Shown: one piece after another, positions 32,510-40,475 of the stretch | Position numbering within the stretch: position 1 is the stretch's first letter | How the letters are laid out: each line of letters starts with the position of its first letter | From: Lachnospiraceae bacterium | GTDB lineage: Bacteria; Bacillota; Clostridia; Lachnospirales; Lachnospiraceae | NCBI GenBank assembly: GCA_021205755.1 | Contig: JAJPWX010000051.1 | Coordinates: 12,529 to 53,930, forward strand | Reading direction: 5' to 3' | DNA length: 41,402 nucleotides | Translations under genes and position numbers: made by a program | Notes under the pieces: model-generated | The model's input: only the letters and a program-made list of their open reading frames with translations | Database searches by the model: none | Told to the model about the DNA's origin: nothing

Positions 32510-33367
32510 ATGGCGGATGCAACATGCAGCAGCGCGGCAAGCTGCGACAAGGAAAGCTGCGAAGGATGTCCGAGCGCGAACGGCGGACAGCCGCAGAGCA
32601 TGCAGGAGGCGATGAATCCTTATTCAGATATCAAACATGTGATCGGTGTGGTCAGCGGAAAAGGCGGCGTGGGGAAATCCATGGTTACCGCTTCGCTGGC
32701 AAATCTGCTTGCGTCGAAGGGGTATCGTGTCGGTATCATGGACGCGGATATTACCGGACCGTCGATTCCGCGGATGTACGGGATGACCGGACTTGCGGAG
32801 GCGGATGATCAGGGTATTTATCCCAGACTGACGGACAACGATATTAAGGTGATTTCGATCAACCTGTTGCTGTCGAACCCGGAAGATCCGGTGATCTGGC
32901 GCGGACCGATTCTGGCTGGTCTGGTAAAACAATTCTGGCATGACGTGATCTGGGGGGAACTGGATTACCTGCTGGTGGACATGCCTCCGGGAACCGGCGA
33001 TGTGCCGCTGACGGTGTTCCAGTCTCTGCCAGTGGATGGTATTTTTGTTGTGACCACACCGCAGGATCTGGTGAAAATGATTGTCAAAAAGGCGTACAAT
33101 ATGGCGGAGACGATGCATATTCCGGTGCTGGGACTGATTGAGAACTATAGTTATCTTGTCTGTCCGGACTGCGGAAAAGAGATTTCGGTATTTGGAAAGA
33201 GTAAGATTCAGGAGGTCGCTGACGAGATGGGAATCCTCGTTGCGGGCAAGATGCCGATTGATCCGAAGCTGAATGAACTCACAGAAGCGGGCGCATTCGC
33301 GCAGGCAGAGAATCCCTATCTGGAGGCAGCATATGCGGCACTGCAGATTTTGAGTGTCAAAGATTGA
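32510..33367 (+). CDS. mrp: Mrp/NBP35-family iron-sulfur carrier ATPase
   Basis: A 285-residue P-loop ATPase that binds and transfers iron-sulfur clusters to apoproteins. The N terminus carries Cys6, Cys12, Cys17 and Cys20, a ferredoxin-like cluster site common in Clostridia. The deviant Walker A is S-G-K-G-G-V-G-K-S (49-57), followed by D-A-D-I-T-G-P-S-I-P and D-M-P-P-G-T-G-D. A C-x-x-C (V-C-P-D-C) near residue 215 is the dimer-bridging cluster site. The ATG at 32510 has AGGAGG six to seven bases upstream and gives the usual start; a 10-codon extension upstream is less likely. It is a single gene with its own promoter. Confidence 0.92.
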   Translation: MADATCSSAASCDKESCEGCPSANGGQPQSMQEAMNPYSDIKHVIGVVSGKGGVGKSMVTASLANLLASKGYRVGIMDADITGPSIPRMYGMTGLAEADDQGIYPRLTDNDIKVISINLLLSNPEDPVIWRGPILAGLVKQFWHDVIWGELDYLLVDMPPGTGDVPLTVFQSLPVDGIFVVTTPQDLVKMIVKKAYNMAETMHIPVLGLIENYSYLVCPDCGKEISVFGKSKIQEVADEMGILVAGKMPIDPKLNELTEAGAFAQAENPYLEAAYAALQILSVKD

Positions 33368-33407
33368 ATTCGTGATAAGAGTTTTTCATTCAGGAGCATA
33401 ACGTGGC

Positions 33408-33436
33408 TTGACAAGCCATAGTTGGCGTGCTATAGT
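33408..33436 (+). promoter_or_regulatory. Promoter of the lysine biosynthesis operon
   Basis: TTGACA (33408-33413), a 17-base spacer and TATAGT (33431-33436), nearly consensus. The lysine riboswitch starts about 50 bases downstream. Confidence 0.85.
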
Positions 33437-33490
33437 ACAAAACAGGTAAGACACCAATATTTTTGCACATTTGGTGGATCAGCGAATAAG

Positions 33491-33660
33491 TAGATAGAGG
33501 TTGCGTACTTCATAAGTAGGTCATTCGATGCGGTCAGGCGCAGGAGAAGATGGTCCAAAGGGGAGCACGCCGAAGAAGGGCAGCTGCCTGAGGCTGTTTT
33601 TCTGGGCATATGGTGAAGAACCATATGACTGTCATCGCCGGGCGATGGAGAGCTATCTGA
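33491..33660 (+). ncRNA. Lysine riboswitch (L box)
   Basis: The leader before dapA matches the lysine riboswitch layout. AGATAG (33492-33497) opens stem P1 and CTATCT (33653-33658) closes it. Conserved core pieces are present in order: GATAGAGGTTGCG, AAGTAGG, GGGGAGCACGCCGAAG, GCTGTTTTTCTGGGC, ATGACTGTCATCG and GGAGAGCTATC. The riboswitch senses free lysine and turns off the dapA-dapB-aspartokinase operon. The following hairpin is the likely expression platform. Confidence is high from the core motifs; the exact fold was not computed. Confidence 0.93.
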
Positions 33661-33682
33661 AGAATCGTTTTCGTTTTCTTTG

Positions 33683-33705
33683 GGGACTGCTCGGCAGTCC
33701 CTTTC
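33683..33705 (+). terminator. Riboswitch expression-platform hairpin
   Basis: GGGACTGC (33683-33690) pairs with GCAGTCCC (33694-33701), followed by TTTC. It lies between the riboswitch and the dapA ribosome-binding site (AAGGAGG near 33713) and probably forms when lysine is bound. The T-run is weak, so control could instead act on translation. Confidence 0.7.
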
Positions 33706-33724
33706 ATTATGTAAGGAGGTACTT

Positions 33725-34609
33725 ATGTCTATTTTTAAAGGGGCCGGCGTTGCGATTATTACGCCAATGCATGAGGATGGTACAGTAAATTATGAAAAGA
33801 TGGGCGAGCTGATCGAGATGCAGATTGCGGGCGGCACGGACGCCATCATTGTCTGTGGGACGACGGGAGAGTCTTCCACTCTTTCTCATGAAGAACATCT
33901 CGATGTGATCCGCTATACGATTGAGAAGACGGCAAAGAGGATTCCTGTCATCGCCGGTACCGGTTCGAACTCGACCGAGACGGCAATTTATCTTTCCACA
34001 GAAACGGAAAAAATGGGCGCGGATGGTTTGCTGCTGGTGAGCCCTTATTACAATAAGGCGACGCAGAACGGTCTGAAAAAGCATTATTCGCAGATTGCAG
34101 CGTCGGTATCTCTGCCGATCATTCTTTACAATGTGCCGAGCCGCACGGGATGCAATATCCTGCCAGAGACAATTGCCTGGCTGGTAAAGAATGTGGAAAA
34201 TATAGTCGGAGTGAAAGAAGCTTCCGCAAATATCGAGCAGATCGCAAAGCTGATGAGCCTCGCCGGGGATGAGGTCGACCTGTATTCAGGCAATGATGCG
34301 GAGATCGTTCCGATTATGTCGCTTGGCGGATCTGGCGTTATTTCCGTATTATCTAATATCGCACCGCGTCAGACGCACGAGATTACAGCGGCTTTCCTGG
34401 AGGGCGATGTAAAGAAGAGTTGTGCGATGCAGCTTGAAGCGATTGAACTGATTGAGGCGCTGTTCTGCGAGGTGAACCCTATTCCGGTCAAGAAAGCCAT
34501 GAATCTGATGGGCATGGAGGTCGGACCGCTTCGTGCGCCGCTCTTTGAAATGGAAGAGGCAAATGCTGCGCGTCTTGAGAAAGCTATGAAGAATTACGGG
34601 TTACTGTAA
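33725..34609 (+). CDS. dapA: 4-Hydroxy-tetrahydrodipicolinate synthase
   Basis: Condenses pyruvate with aspartate semialdehyde, the first committed step to lysine and diaminopimelate for the cell wall. The 294-residue protein has G-T-T-G-E-S (45-50) with the proton-relay Thr pair, Tyr135 in Y-N-V-P-S-R-T-G, and the Schiff-base Lys164 in G-V-K-E-A-S. The start at 33725 (M-S-I-F-K-G) has AAGGAGG before it; an upstream open frame runs into the terminator hairpin and is not real. First gene of the riboswitch-controlled lysine operon. Confidence 0.96.
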   Translation: MSIFKGAGVAIITPMHEDGTVNYEKMGELIEMQIAGGTDAIIVCGTTGESSTLSHEEHLDVIRYTIEKTAKRIPVIAGTGSNSTETAIYLSTETEKMGADGLLLVSPYYNKATQNGLKKHYSQIAASVSLPIILYNVPSRTGCNILPETIAWLVKNVENIVGVKEASANIEQIAKLMSLAGDEVDLYSGNDAEIVPIMSLGGSGVISVLSNIAPRQTHEITAAFLEGDVKKSCAMQLEAIELIEALFCEVNPIPVKKAMNLMGMEVGPLRAPLFEMEEANAARLEKAMKNYGLL

Positions 34610-34708
34610 CAGGATGAGGAAACGCTCGTCTTATATGCACGGAGCCGAAAGTGTTTTGCGGGAATCGCAGACGTGGGTTTCCGGCAGAGAGAATAAGAGG
34701 ATACGGAA

Positions 34709-35467
34709 ATGATAAGAATCTTAATGAGTGGTTGCTGCGGCCATATGGGCCGTGTGGTGACGGATATTGTGGCGGAGCAGGAGGGTATGGAGATCGTGGC
34801 AGGCTTTGATGTGTACGATTCCAAGGATCGCCCTTATCCGGTATTTGCTTCCCCGGCGGATTGCGATGTGGAAGCGGATGTGGTGATTGATTTTTCATCG
34901 GTAAAGGCGCTGGACGGTCTGCTTGCTTATTGTGTGGAAAAGCAGGTACCGGCGGTGCTGTGTACGACTGGTTATACACAGGAGCAGCTGGATCAGATTA
35001 CGGCGGCGAGTGAAAAAGTGGCGATTCTGAAGTCTGCGAACATGTCGCTGGGAATCAATCTGCTGCAGGCACTTCTGAAAGAGGCGGCGAAGGTGCTTGC
35101 CCCGGCCGGATTTGATGTGGAGATTGTGGAAAAGCATCATAACCGTAAGCTAGACGCTCCGAGCGGCACAGCGATTGCACTGGCGGACAGCATCAATGAA
35201 GCGCTCGATGAGACATACGAGTATACTTACGACAGGAGCCAGGAGAAAAGACGCCGCGAGAAAAACGAAATTGGCATCAGTTCCGTGCGCGGCGGTACGA
35301 TTGTCGGCGAGCATGAGGTGATTTTTGCCGGGCTGGACGAAGTGATTGAATTTAAGCATACCGCGTATTCGAGGAGCATTTTCGCAAAAGGAGCAGTGCA
35401 GGCGGCAGCTTTTCTTGCAGGGAAGTCGGCCGGGTATTACGGGATGGACGATGTGATACAGCTGTAA
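34709..35467 (+). CDS. dapB: 4-Hydroxy-tetrahydrodipicolinate reductase
   Basis: Reduces the dapA product with NAD(P)H in lysine/diaminopimelate synthesis. The 252-residue protein starts with the nucleotide-binding loop M-S-G-C-C-G-H-M-G (6-14). It carries the family motif E-K-H-H-N-R-K-L-D-A-P-S-G-T (141-154), with catalytic His143-His144 and Lys147. A-N-M-S-L-G-I-N and the C-terminal S-R-S-I-F-A-K-G-A are also typical. It lies 99 bases after dapA with no visible terminator or promoter, so it is probably cotranscribed. Confidence 0.95.
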   Translation: MIRILMSGCCGHMGRVVTDIVAEQEGMEIVAGFDVYDSKDRPYPVFASPADCDVEADVVIDFSSVKALDGLLAYCVEKQVPAVLCTTGYTQEQLDQITAASEKVAILKSANMSLGINLLQALLKEAAKVLAPAGFDVEIVEKHHNRKLDAPSGTAIALADSINEALDETYEYTYDRSQEKRRREKNEIGISSVRGGTIVGEHEVIFAGLDEVIEFKHTAYSRSIFAKGAVQAAAFLAGKSAGYYGMDDVIQL

Positions 35468-35549
35468 TCAAACAGCAGGCTGCAGGTCTGTTTTTATGCT
35501 GGCTTGAATGGTTACAGGAATTTAAGAGGCAGAAAGAGGAACACGGAAA

Positions 35550-36866
35550 ATGAAAAAAGTTGTGAAATTTGGAGGAAGCTCTCTGGCGAGTGCGGAACAG
35601 TTCCGCAAGGTTGGGGCGATTATCCATGCGGAAAAAGAGAGGAGATACGTGGTGCCGTCTGCGCCTGGAAAGCGTTTTTCGTCGGATACAAAGGTAACAG
35701 ATATGCTGTATGACTGCTATCATGCGGCAGGACGGCAGGATATCAGCCAGAAGATCGCGGCGATTGCGGCACGTTATCAGGAGATTATAGATGGATTGGG
35801 TCTGGAACTGGATCTGACGGAGGAATTTGCTGTCATTCAGGAAAATTTTGAGGCGCAGGCTGGCAGTGATTATGCGGCGTCGCGCGGTGAGTACCTGAAT
35901 GGGATGGTGATGTCCGCTTATCTGGGTTTCCCATTTGTCGACGCGGCAGAAGTGGTCTGCTTTGATGAGGATGGGGTATTTGATTCGGAAAAGACCAACG
36001 ATGTGATGAAAGCTCGTCTGGAAGGGCTTGAGACGGCTGTGGTTCCGGGTTTTTACGGGGCTATGCCGGACGGGAGCATCAAGACATTTTCACGGGGCGG
36101 TTCGGATATCACGGGTTCGATCGTCGCGCGTGCGGTGCATGCGGATCTGTATGAGAATTGGACGGATGTATCCGGCTTTCTGCTTTGTGATCCGAAGATT
36201 GTAGACAATCCGGCGACAATTGAGACGATCACTTACCGTGAGCTTCGTGAGCTCTCTTACATGGGGGCGACGGTGCTGCACGCGGACGCGATTTTCCCGC
36301 TGCGCCAGGAGGGAATTCCGGTCAATATCAGAAATACAAACCGTCCGCAGGATCCGGGTACCCTGATTGTGGAAAATACCTGCCGTCAGCCGAACTATAC
36401 AATTACCGGCATCGCGGGGAAAAAGGGCTTTTGCACGGTTACCATTGAAAAAGATATGATGAATTCCGAGATCGGCTTTGGACGTAAGGTGCTGCAGGTG
36501 TTTGAGGAGAATGGGATTTCCTTTGAGCATGTGCCTTCCGGAATCGACACTTTTTCCGTAATCATTCACCAGAGTGAGTTTATGGAAAAGGAGCAGAGTG
36601 TGATTTCCGGCCTGCACCGCGCGGTTTCGCCAGATACCCTGGAACTGGAATCGGATCTGGCATTGATTGCGGTTGTGGGGCGTGGAATGAAAGCCATGCG
36701 CGGTACTGCGGGCAGAATTTTTTCCGCACTTGCGCACGCGAATATTAATGTCAAAATGATCGACCAGGGTTCCAGTGAGCTGAATATCATCATTGGTGTG
36801 AAAAACGAAGACTTTGAGCGCGCGATCCGGGCGATTTATGATATTTTCGTGCTGACGCACCTGTAA
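35550..36866 (+). CDS. Aspartate kinase
   Basis: Phosphorylates aspartate at the head of the lysine, threonine and methionine pathways. The 438-residue protein begins K-F-G-G-S-S (6-11), with the aspartate-binding S-R-G-G-S-D-I-T-G-S further in. The C-terminal third holds two ACT regulatory domains (about 305-438), which imply feedback control by an amino acid, probably lysine. It is 82 bases after dapB, with a GAGGA site before the ATG, so it completes a compact dapA-dapB-kinase operon under the lysine riboswitch. Which aspartokinase class it belongs to cannot be decided, so no symbol is given. Confidence 0.94.
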   Translation: MKKVVKFGGSSLASAEQFRKVGAIIHAEKERRYVVPSAPGKRFSSDTKVTDMLYDCYHAAGRQDISQKIAAIAARYQEIIDGLGLELDLTEEFAVIQENFEAQAGSDYAASRGEYLNGMVMSAYLGFPFVDAAEVVCFDEDGVFDSEKTNDVMKARLEGLETAVVPGFYGAMPDGSIKTFSRGGSDITGSIVARAVHADLYENWTDVSGFLLCDPKIVDNPATIETITYRELRELSYMGATVLHADAIFPLRQEGIPVNIRNTNRPQDPGTLIVENTCRQPNYTITGIAGKKGFCTVTIEKDMMNSEIGFGRKVLQVFEENGISFEHVPSGIDTFSVIIHQSEFMEKEQSVISGLHRAVSPDTLELESDLALIAVVGRGMKAMRGTAGRIFSALAHANINVKMIDQGSSELNIIIGVKNEDFERAIRAIYDIFVLTHL

Positions 36867-36974
36867 ATGAGAAGTTGTCGTGTTACTGGTCACCGCTATT
36901 GTGGCTAAGATAACAAAATCTGTCAGAGTGGAACCAGGAATGATTTTTACTGGAATGAGATAAGGGATTTTAGA

Positions 36975-38114
36975 ATGGATTTCATGGCTTCGCAGCTATT
37001 TGTATATGAAAATAAGGGAGACAGCGCGGTAATCCGGCGCTGTTTTTCACGCGACAGCAGCATTCGGATTCCAGAGAAGCTGGATGGACTGCCAGTGCGG
37101 GAACTGATGCCGTACGCATTTTCTGCACATATGGAGGAAAGGGAATGGATGGACGCGGTTCGCAGAGGCGACGCAAGAATCGCTTCGGGGGAACGTATGC
37201 GGACAGTGGAGCAGGCGCCATGGGAAAACGCGGATCTGTCCAGCCTTCCTGTATTGAGCGGAGAGCGCCTGGAGCGTGCTGCTCTCCCGCAGACGCTTCG
37301 CAGGGTAGGCCGGTACTGTTTTTACGATTGTTCGTATCTGCAGGGACTGGAGTTCCCGGGAGAGTTATATGACTGGGGAAGCGGCGCCTTTAGCGGCTGC
37401 CATCGGGTAAAGGAGTTAAGCGTATTTGTGAAGCCGGACGGTACTTCCAGTCTGAAACAGGTGCTGGATGAACTGCCGGAGAGCATGAATGTTGAACTTT
37501 GCACGGCTGAGTCAGATAATACAGACGCTGAAGCTCGTGCAGCCAAGCCGGAAAGTGCTGACGCTAAACTTCAGGCAACTGAGCATGAAATGCTGCGGGA
37601 TAAGAAGGTTTATGCGCGCCTGGTATTCCCTGAGTTTTATGAGGAGGGTGTGGAAAACACGCCGGCCCGCATTTTGGAGACGCATGTACACGGCACAGGA
37701 ATTCTTTATCGCAATTGCTTTCAGGGGAAAAAATTCGATTTTGCGCAGTATGATGTTCTGTTTCCGTATGCGCAGGCACAGGAAGATACCGCTCTGCTGA
37801 TTCGTCTTGTCCTTGGGCGGCTGCGTGCGCCATATCGGCTGGAGCAGCGGGCGCGAAGAGTATATGAGGATTATATCCGGGAAAATGCGTTTCTGGTTGG
37901 AACATATATCCTGGATTCGAAAGATACGGAAGGGCTTTGCTGGTTTTTGGAAGAGGCGGCTGCTTTGCTGCCGGACGAAGAGAAATTTGCTCTGTCCACG
38001 CAGTTGTCGGATTATGCATCCCGCAGAAAGGATGCACAGGCCATCGGCCGCCTGATGGATTTTCGAAAAAAACTGCTTCCAAATGCCGGGAAAAGAAAGA
38101 GACTGGAGTTGTAA
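36975..38114 (+). CDS. Cytoplasmic LRR_5-like protein of unknown function
   Basis: A 379-residue protein without signal peptide or membrane helix. The first 150 residues contain LRR_5-like pieces related in style to the surface protein at 7294-12072: R-I-P-E-K-L-D-G-L-P-V-R-E-L-M-P-Y-A-F, L-P-Q-T-L-R-R-V-G-R-Y-C-F-Y-D-C and S-G-A-F-S-G-C. After an Ala/Asp/Glu linker (about 175-200) comes a charged helical domain. Nothing identifies an enzyme. It lies between the lysine operon and the zinc region and could be an internal scaffold. The ATG at 36975 has AAGGGA nine bases upstream. Confidence 0.72.
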   Translation: MDFMASQLFVYENKGDSAVIRRCFSRDSSIRIPEKLDGLPVRELMPYAFSAHMEEREWMDAVRRGDARIASGERMRTVEQAPWENADLSSLPVLSGERLERAALPQTLRRVGRYCFYDCSYLQGLEFPGELYDWGSGAFSGCHRVKELSVFVKPDGTSSLKQVLDELPESMNVELCTAESDNTDAEARAAKPESADAKLQATEHEMLRDKKVYARLVFPEFYEEGVENTPARILETHVHGTGILYRNCFQGKKFDFAQYDVLFPYAQAQEDTALLIRLVLGRLRAPYRLEQRARRVYEDYIRENAFLVGTYILDSKDTEGLCWFLEEAAALLPDEEKFALSTQLSDYASRRKDAQAIGRLMDFRKKLLPNAGKRKRLEL

Positions 38115-38154
38115 CTTTCACAATACTTTCACAGGAATCTGGCCTCTGCCTGCC

Positions 38155-38183
38155 TTGACATCGCACAAAGTGTGTGCTAGAGT
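38155..38183 (+). promoter_or_regulatory. Promoter of the small Cys-rich membrane protein
   Basis: TTGACA (38155-38160), a 17-base spacer and TAGAGT (38178-38183). The start codon is 32 bases further on, with GGAGG before it. Confidence 0.8.
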
Positions 38184-38215
38184 AAACGCAGGTCTGATGG
38201 AAGGAGGAAAATACG

Positions 38216-38527
38216 ATGCTGACAAAGCGTGCAAGCAAGAAAACAAGGATCGTCGCTTTTCTGATTGCGATTGTTTGTTTTATGGCAGTTCTTTTTTCCT
38301 TCTCCTGTATTTCTGGCTGCAGGAACCACATCTGTACGGGCAGAGATTGTCCGATATGCGCGACGGTCACACAGGCGGAGAACACGGTGCGGCAGATTCG
38401 TTCGTGCGCCACATTTGGAGCAGGAATCCTTTTAACTGCTGTATTTTCTATGACGATTCTTATGGCTGCGGCTCTCTGGGTGGCAGACACTTCATTGATC
38501 AGTCAAAAAATCAGAATGAATAATTGA
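38216..38527 (+). CDS. Small Cys-rich membrane protein next to the zinc transporter
   Basis: A 103-residue protein with two hydrophobic segments (about 11-31 and 66-90). Between them is a Cys/His cluster: C-I-S-G-C-R-N-H-I-C-T-G-R-D-C-P-I-C (31-48). The cluster should face outside if both helices cross the membrane, and it could bind a metal such as zinc. Its neighbour is a zinc-type ABC transporter, which supports a metal role, but no function is known. The start has AAGGAGG seven bases upstream and a consensus promoter of its own. The stop lies 231 bases before the transporter binding-protein gene. Confidence 0.75.
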   Translation: MLTKRASKKTRIVAFLIAIVCFMAVLFSFSCISGCRNHICTGRDCPICATVTQAENTVRQIRSCATFGAGILLTAVFSMTILMAAALWVADTSLISQKIRMNN

Positions 38528-38651
38528 ATAAAATCTCCATTGGCATAATGTAGACACAGAGTGTAATACCTGACACACTTGCGCAGTGTTTCGGGCTGCT
38601 TTTGCATGTTTTCGTCTGCTTATGCTTATTTTTGTTGCCCTTTTCTTTGTC

Positions 38652-38712
38652 GTTACAGGTTACACCGGTAGTGGTTGAAAAAGACAGATTTGACCAGGGT
38701 GTGACCTGTAAC
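38652..38712 (+). promoter_or_regulatory. Two dyad boxes before the zinc-type transporter, candidate operator
   Basis: GTTACAGGTTAC (38652-38663) and GTGACCTGTAAC (38701-38712) both fit the dyad GTNACNNGTNAC. Together with flanks they form a 15-base inverted repeat, GTTACAGGTTACACC against GGTGTGACCTGTAAC, with a single G-T wobble and a 31-base loop. The boxes partly resemble the AdcR box TTAACNNGTTAA (7 and 6 of 10 defined bases). A metal-responsive regulator site is likely; an RNA hairpin is the alternative. Confidence 0.5.
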
Positions 38713-38758
38713 GGCGGTATTGCGTCCGGCGGCTTTATATTTATATGGAGGTTTTGAA

Positions 38759-39721
38759 ATGAAAAAGTACATATGGAATTTATTCTTGGCGGCATTACTG
38801 TCCGTCTGCATGGGTACGACTGTTTTTGCGGATGAATCCGGGGAGCCGATTCAGATCGTGGCGACGATTTTTCCGGAATATGACTGGGTGCAGCAGATTC
38901 TCGGTGATCAGGCGGAAAACGCAGAGCTTACCCTGCTTCTTGACAGTGGCGTAGATCTGCACAATTATCAGCCGACGGTTGATGACATTCTGGCTGTGTC
39001 TGATTGTGATTTATTCATCTATGTCGGCGGTGAATCGGATGAATGGGTAGATGATGTGCTGAAGGAAGCGGTCAATGATGATATGGTCGTACTGGATCTG
39101 CTGGAGATTCTGGGAAATTCGGCCGTGGAAGAAGAGACCGTCGAGGGAATGGAGACAGGAGAGGAGGAGGACGAAGAAGAAACGGAGTATGACGAACATG
39201 TATGGCTTTCTCTGAAAAACGCGCAGGTATTCTGCGAAGCGATTGCCGAAGCTCTGGAAGGGATTGATCCGGATCATGCGGACCTTTATGCACATAATGC
39301 GGCGGAGTATCTTTCCGAGCTGACGGCATTGGATGAGGCGTATCAGGCCGTAGTTGACGAAGCGTCTGTGACGACCCTGTTGTTTGGCGACCGTTTTCCG
39401 TTCCGTTATCTGACAGAGGATTATGGCCTGGATTATTATGCGGCGTTTTCGGGCTGCTCTGCGGAGTCTGAAGCCAGTTTTGAGACGATTACCTTTCTTG
39501 CAGGGAAGGTCGATGAGCTGGGGCTGAATTATGTGATGACGATTGAAAGCTCAGATGGCAAAATTGCGCAGACGATCATTTCCTGTACTTCTACGCAGGA
39601 GCAGGAGGTCCTGACGCTTAACTCGATGCAGTCGACCACCTTACAGGATGTGGCAGAGGGCGTAACCTATCTTTCCATTATGGAAGAGAATCTTGAGGTT
39701 CTGACACAGGCACTTCAGTAA
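38759..39721 (+). CDS. Zinc-type ABC transporter metal-binding protein (ZnuA/AdcA-like)
   Basis: A 320-residue exported cluster A-I metal-binding protein, probably for zinc. The signal peptide ends near V-F-A-D-E (residue 24); Cys17 is not in a good lipobox. Metal ligands expected from the family are His68 in D-L-H-N-Y and His147 in E-H-V-W-L. The third ligand position reads F-G-D-R-F-P-F-R-Y (from 209), where classical members have His. The loop before His147, usually His-rich, is here strongly acidic (about 124-146, mostly Glu/Asp). The ATG at 38759 has GGAGG upstream; the frame starting at 38720 is unsupported. It starts a three-gene transporter unit. Confidence 0.87.
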   Translation: MKKYIWNLFLAALLSVCMGTTVFADESGEPIQIVATIFPEYDWVQQILGDQAENAELTLLLDSGVDLHNYQPTVDDILAVSDCDLFIYVGGESDEWVDDVLKEAVNDDMVVLDLLEILGNSAVEEETVEGMETGEEEDEEETEYDEHVWLSLKNAQVFCEAIAEALEGIDPDHADLYAHNAAEYLSELTALDEAYQAVVDEASVTTLLFGDRFPFRYLTEDYGLDYYAAFSGCSAESEASFETITFLAGKVDELGLNYVMTIESSDGKIAQTIISCTSTQEQEVLTLNSMQSTTLQDVAEGVTYLSIMEENLEVLTQALQ

Positions 39722-39761
39722 GATTACGGAAACACGCATTTTCAACGAGGAGGATAAAACA

Positions 39762-40475
39762 GTGGCACTTATAACCTGTCAGGATCTGACGCTTGGATAT
39801 GAAGGAAGAGCGATAGTGGAGAATCTGAATTTTTCCGTCCGGGAAGGAAATTATTTTTGCATCGTCGGTGAGAATGGCTCCGGCAAATCTACGCTGATGC
39901 GGACGCTGCTTGGACTGCAGCAGCCGCTTGGCGGAAAAATTACATTCGGGGATGGCCTGGCGCAGAATCAGATTGGATATCTTCCGCAGCAGACACTGGT
40001 ACAGCGTGATTTTCCGGCATCCGTCAGGGAGATTGTGACTTCCGGCTGCCAGGGAAGCTGCGGGATACGTCCTTTTTATGGAAAAAAAGAAAAACAGACC
40101 GCACAGCAGGCGATGGAGAAGATGGACATCGTACCGCTTGCAAACCGCTGTTACCGGGAACTTTCCGGCGGGCAGCAGCAGCGGGTGCTGCTTGCGCGGG
40201 CACTGTGCGCGGCAGACCGCGTTTTGCTTCTGGATGAACCGGTATCCGGTCTTGACCCAAAGGCGACGGCTCAGATGTACAATCTGATCAAAGAACTGAA
40301 CCGGAAGGAAAAGATGACGATCATAATGATTTCACATGATATGCAGGCGGCGGTTACATTTGCCAGCCACATTCTGCATGTCGGACATAGCTGGTTTTTC
40401 GGCACAAAAAAAGAATACCTGAAAAGTGATATCGGCAGGGTATATTCTTTGCTGGAAGGAGGTGAGAGAAAATGA
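39762..40475 (+). CDS. Zinc-type ABC transporter ATPase (ZnuC-like)
   Basis: A 237-residue ATPase that energises metal uptake. It has Walker A G-E-N-G-S-G-K-S-T (36-44), signature L-S-G-G-Q-Q-Q-R, Walker B L-L-L-D-E-P and the D-loop S-G-L-D-P. It starts with GTG, preceded by AGGAGG seven to eight bases upstream. The stop overlaps the permease ATG in a TGA/ATGA arrangement, so the two are translated together. The zinc assignment follows from the binding protein and permease families; manganese or another divalent metal is possible. Confidence 0.93.
   Translation: MALITCQDLTLGYEGRAIVENLNFSVREGNYFCIVGENGSGKSTLMRTLLGLQQPLGGKITFGDGLAQNQIGYLPQQTLVQRDFPASVREIVTSGCQGSCGIRPFYGKKEKQTAQQAMEKMDIVPLANRCYRELSGGQQQRVLLARALCAADRVLLLDEPVSGLDPKATAQMYNLIKELNRKEKMTIIMISHDMQAAVTFASHILHVGHSWFFGTKKEYLKSDIGRVYSLLEGGERK

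Noticed and set aside
24080-35516. Shared GAATGGTTACA in two intergenic regions (24080-24090 and 35506-35516)
   Set aside because: Only 11-13 bases match, with different flanks and no further copies noticed; it may be chance.
37564-38490. 308-codon minus-strand frame
   Set aside because: It overlaps the LRR-like gene, a consensus promoter and the small membrane protein on the plus strand; no motif or RBS.
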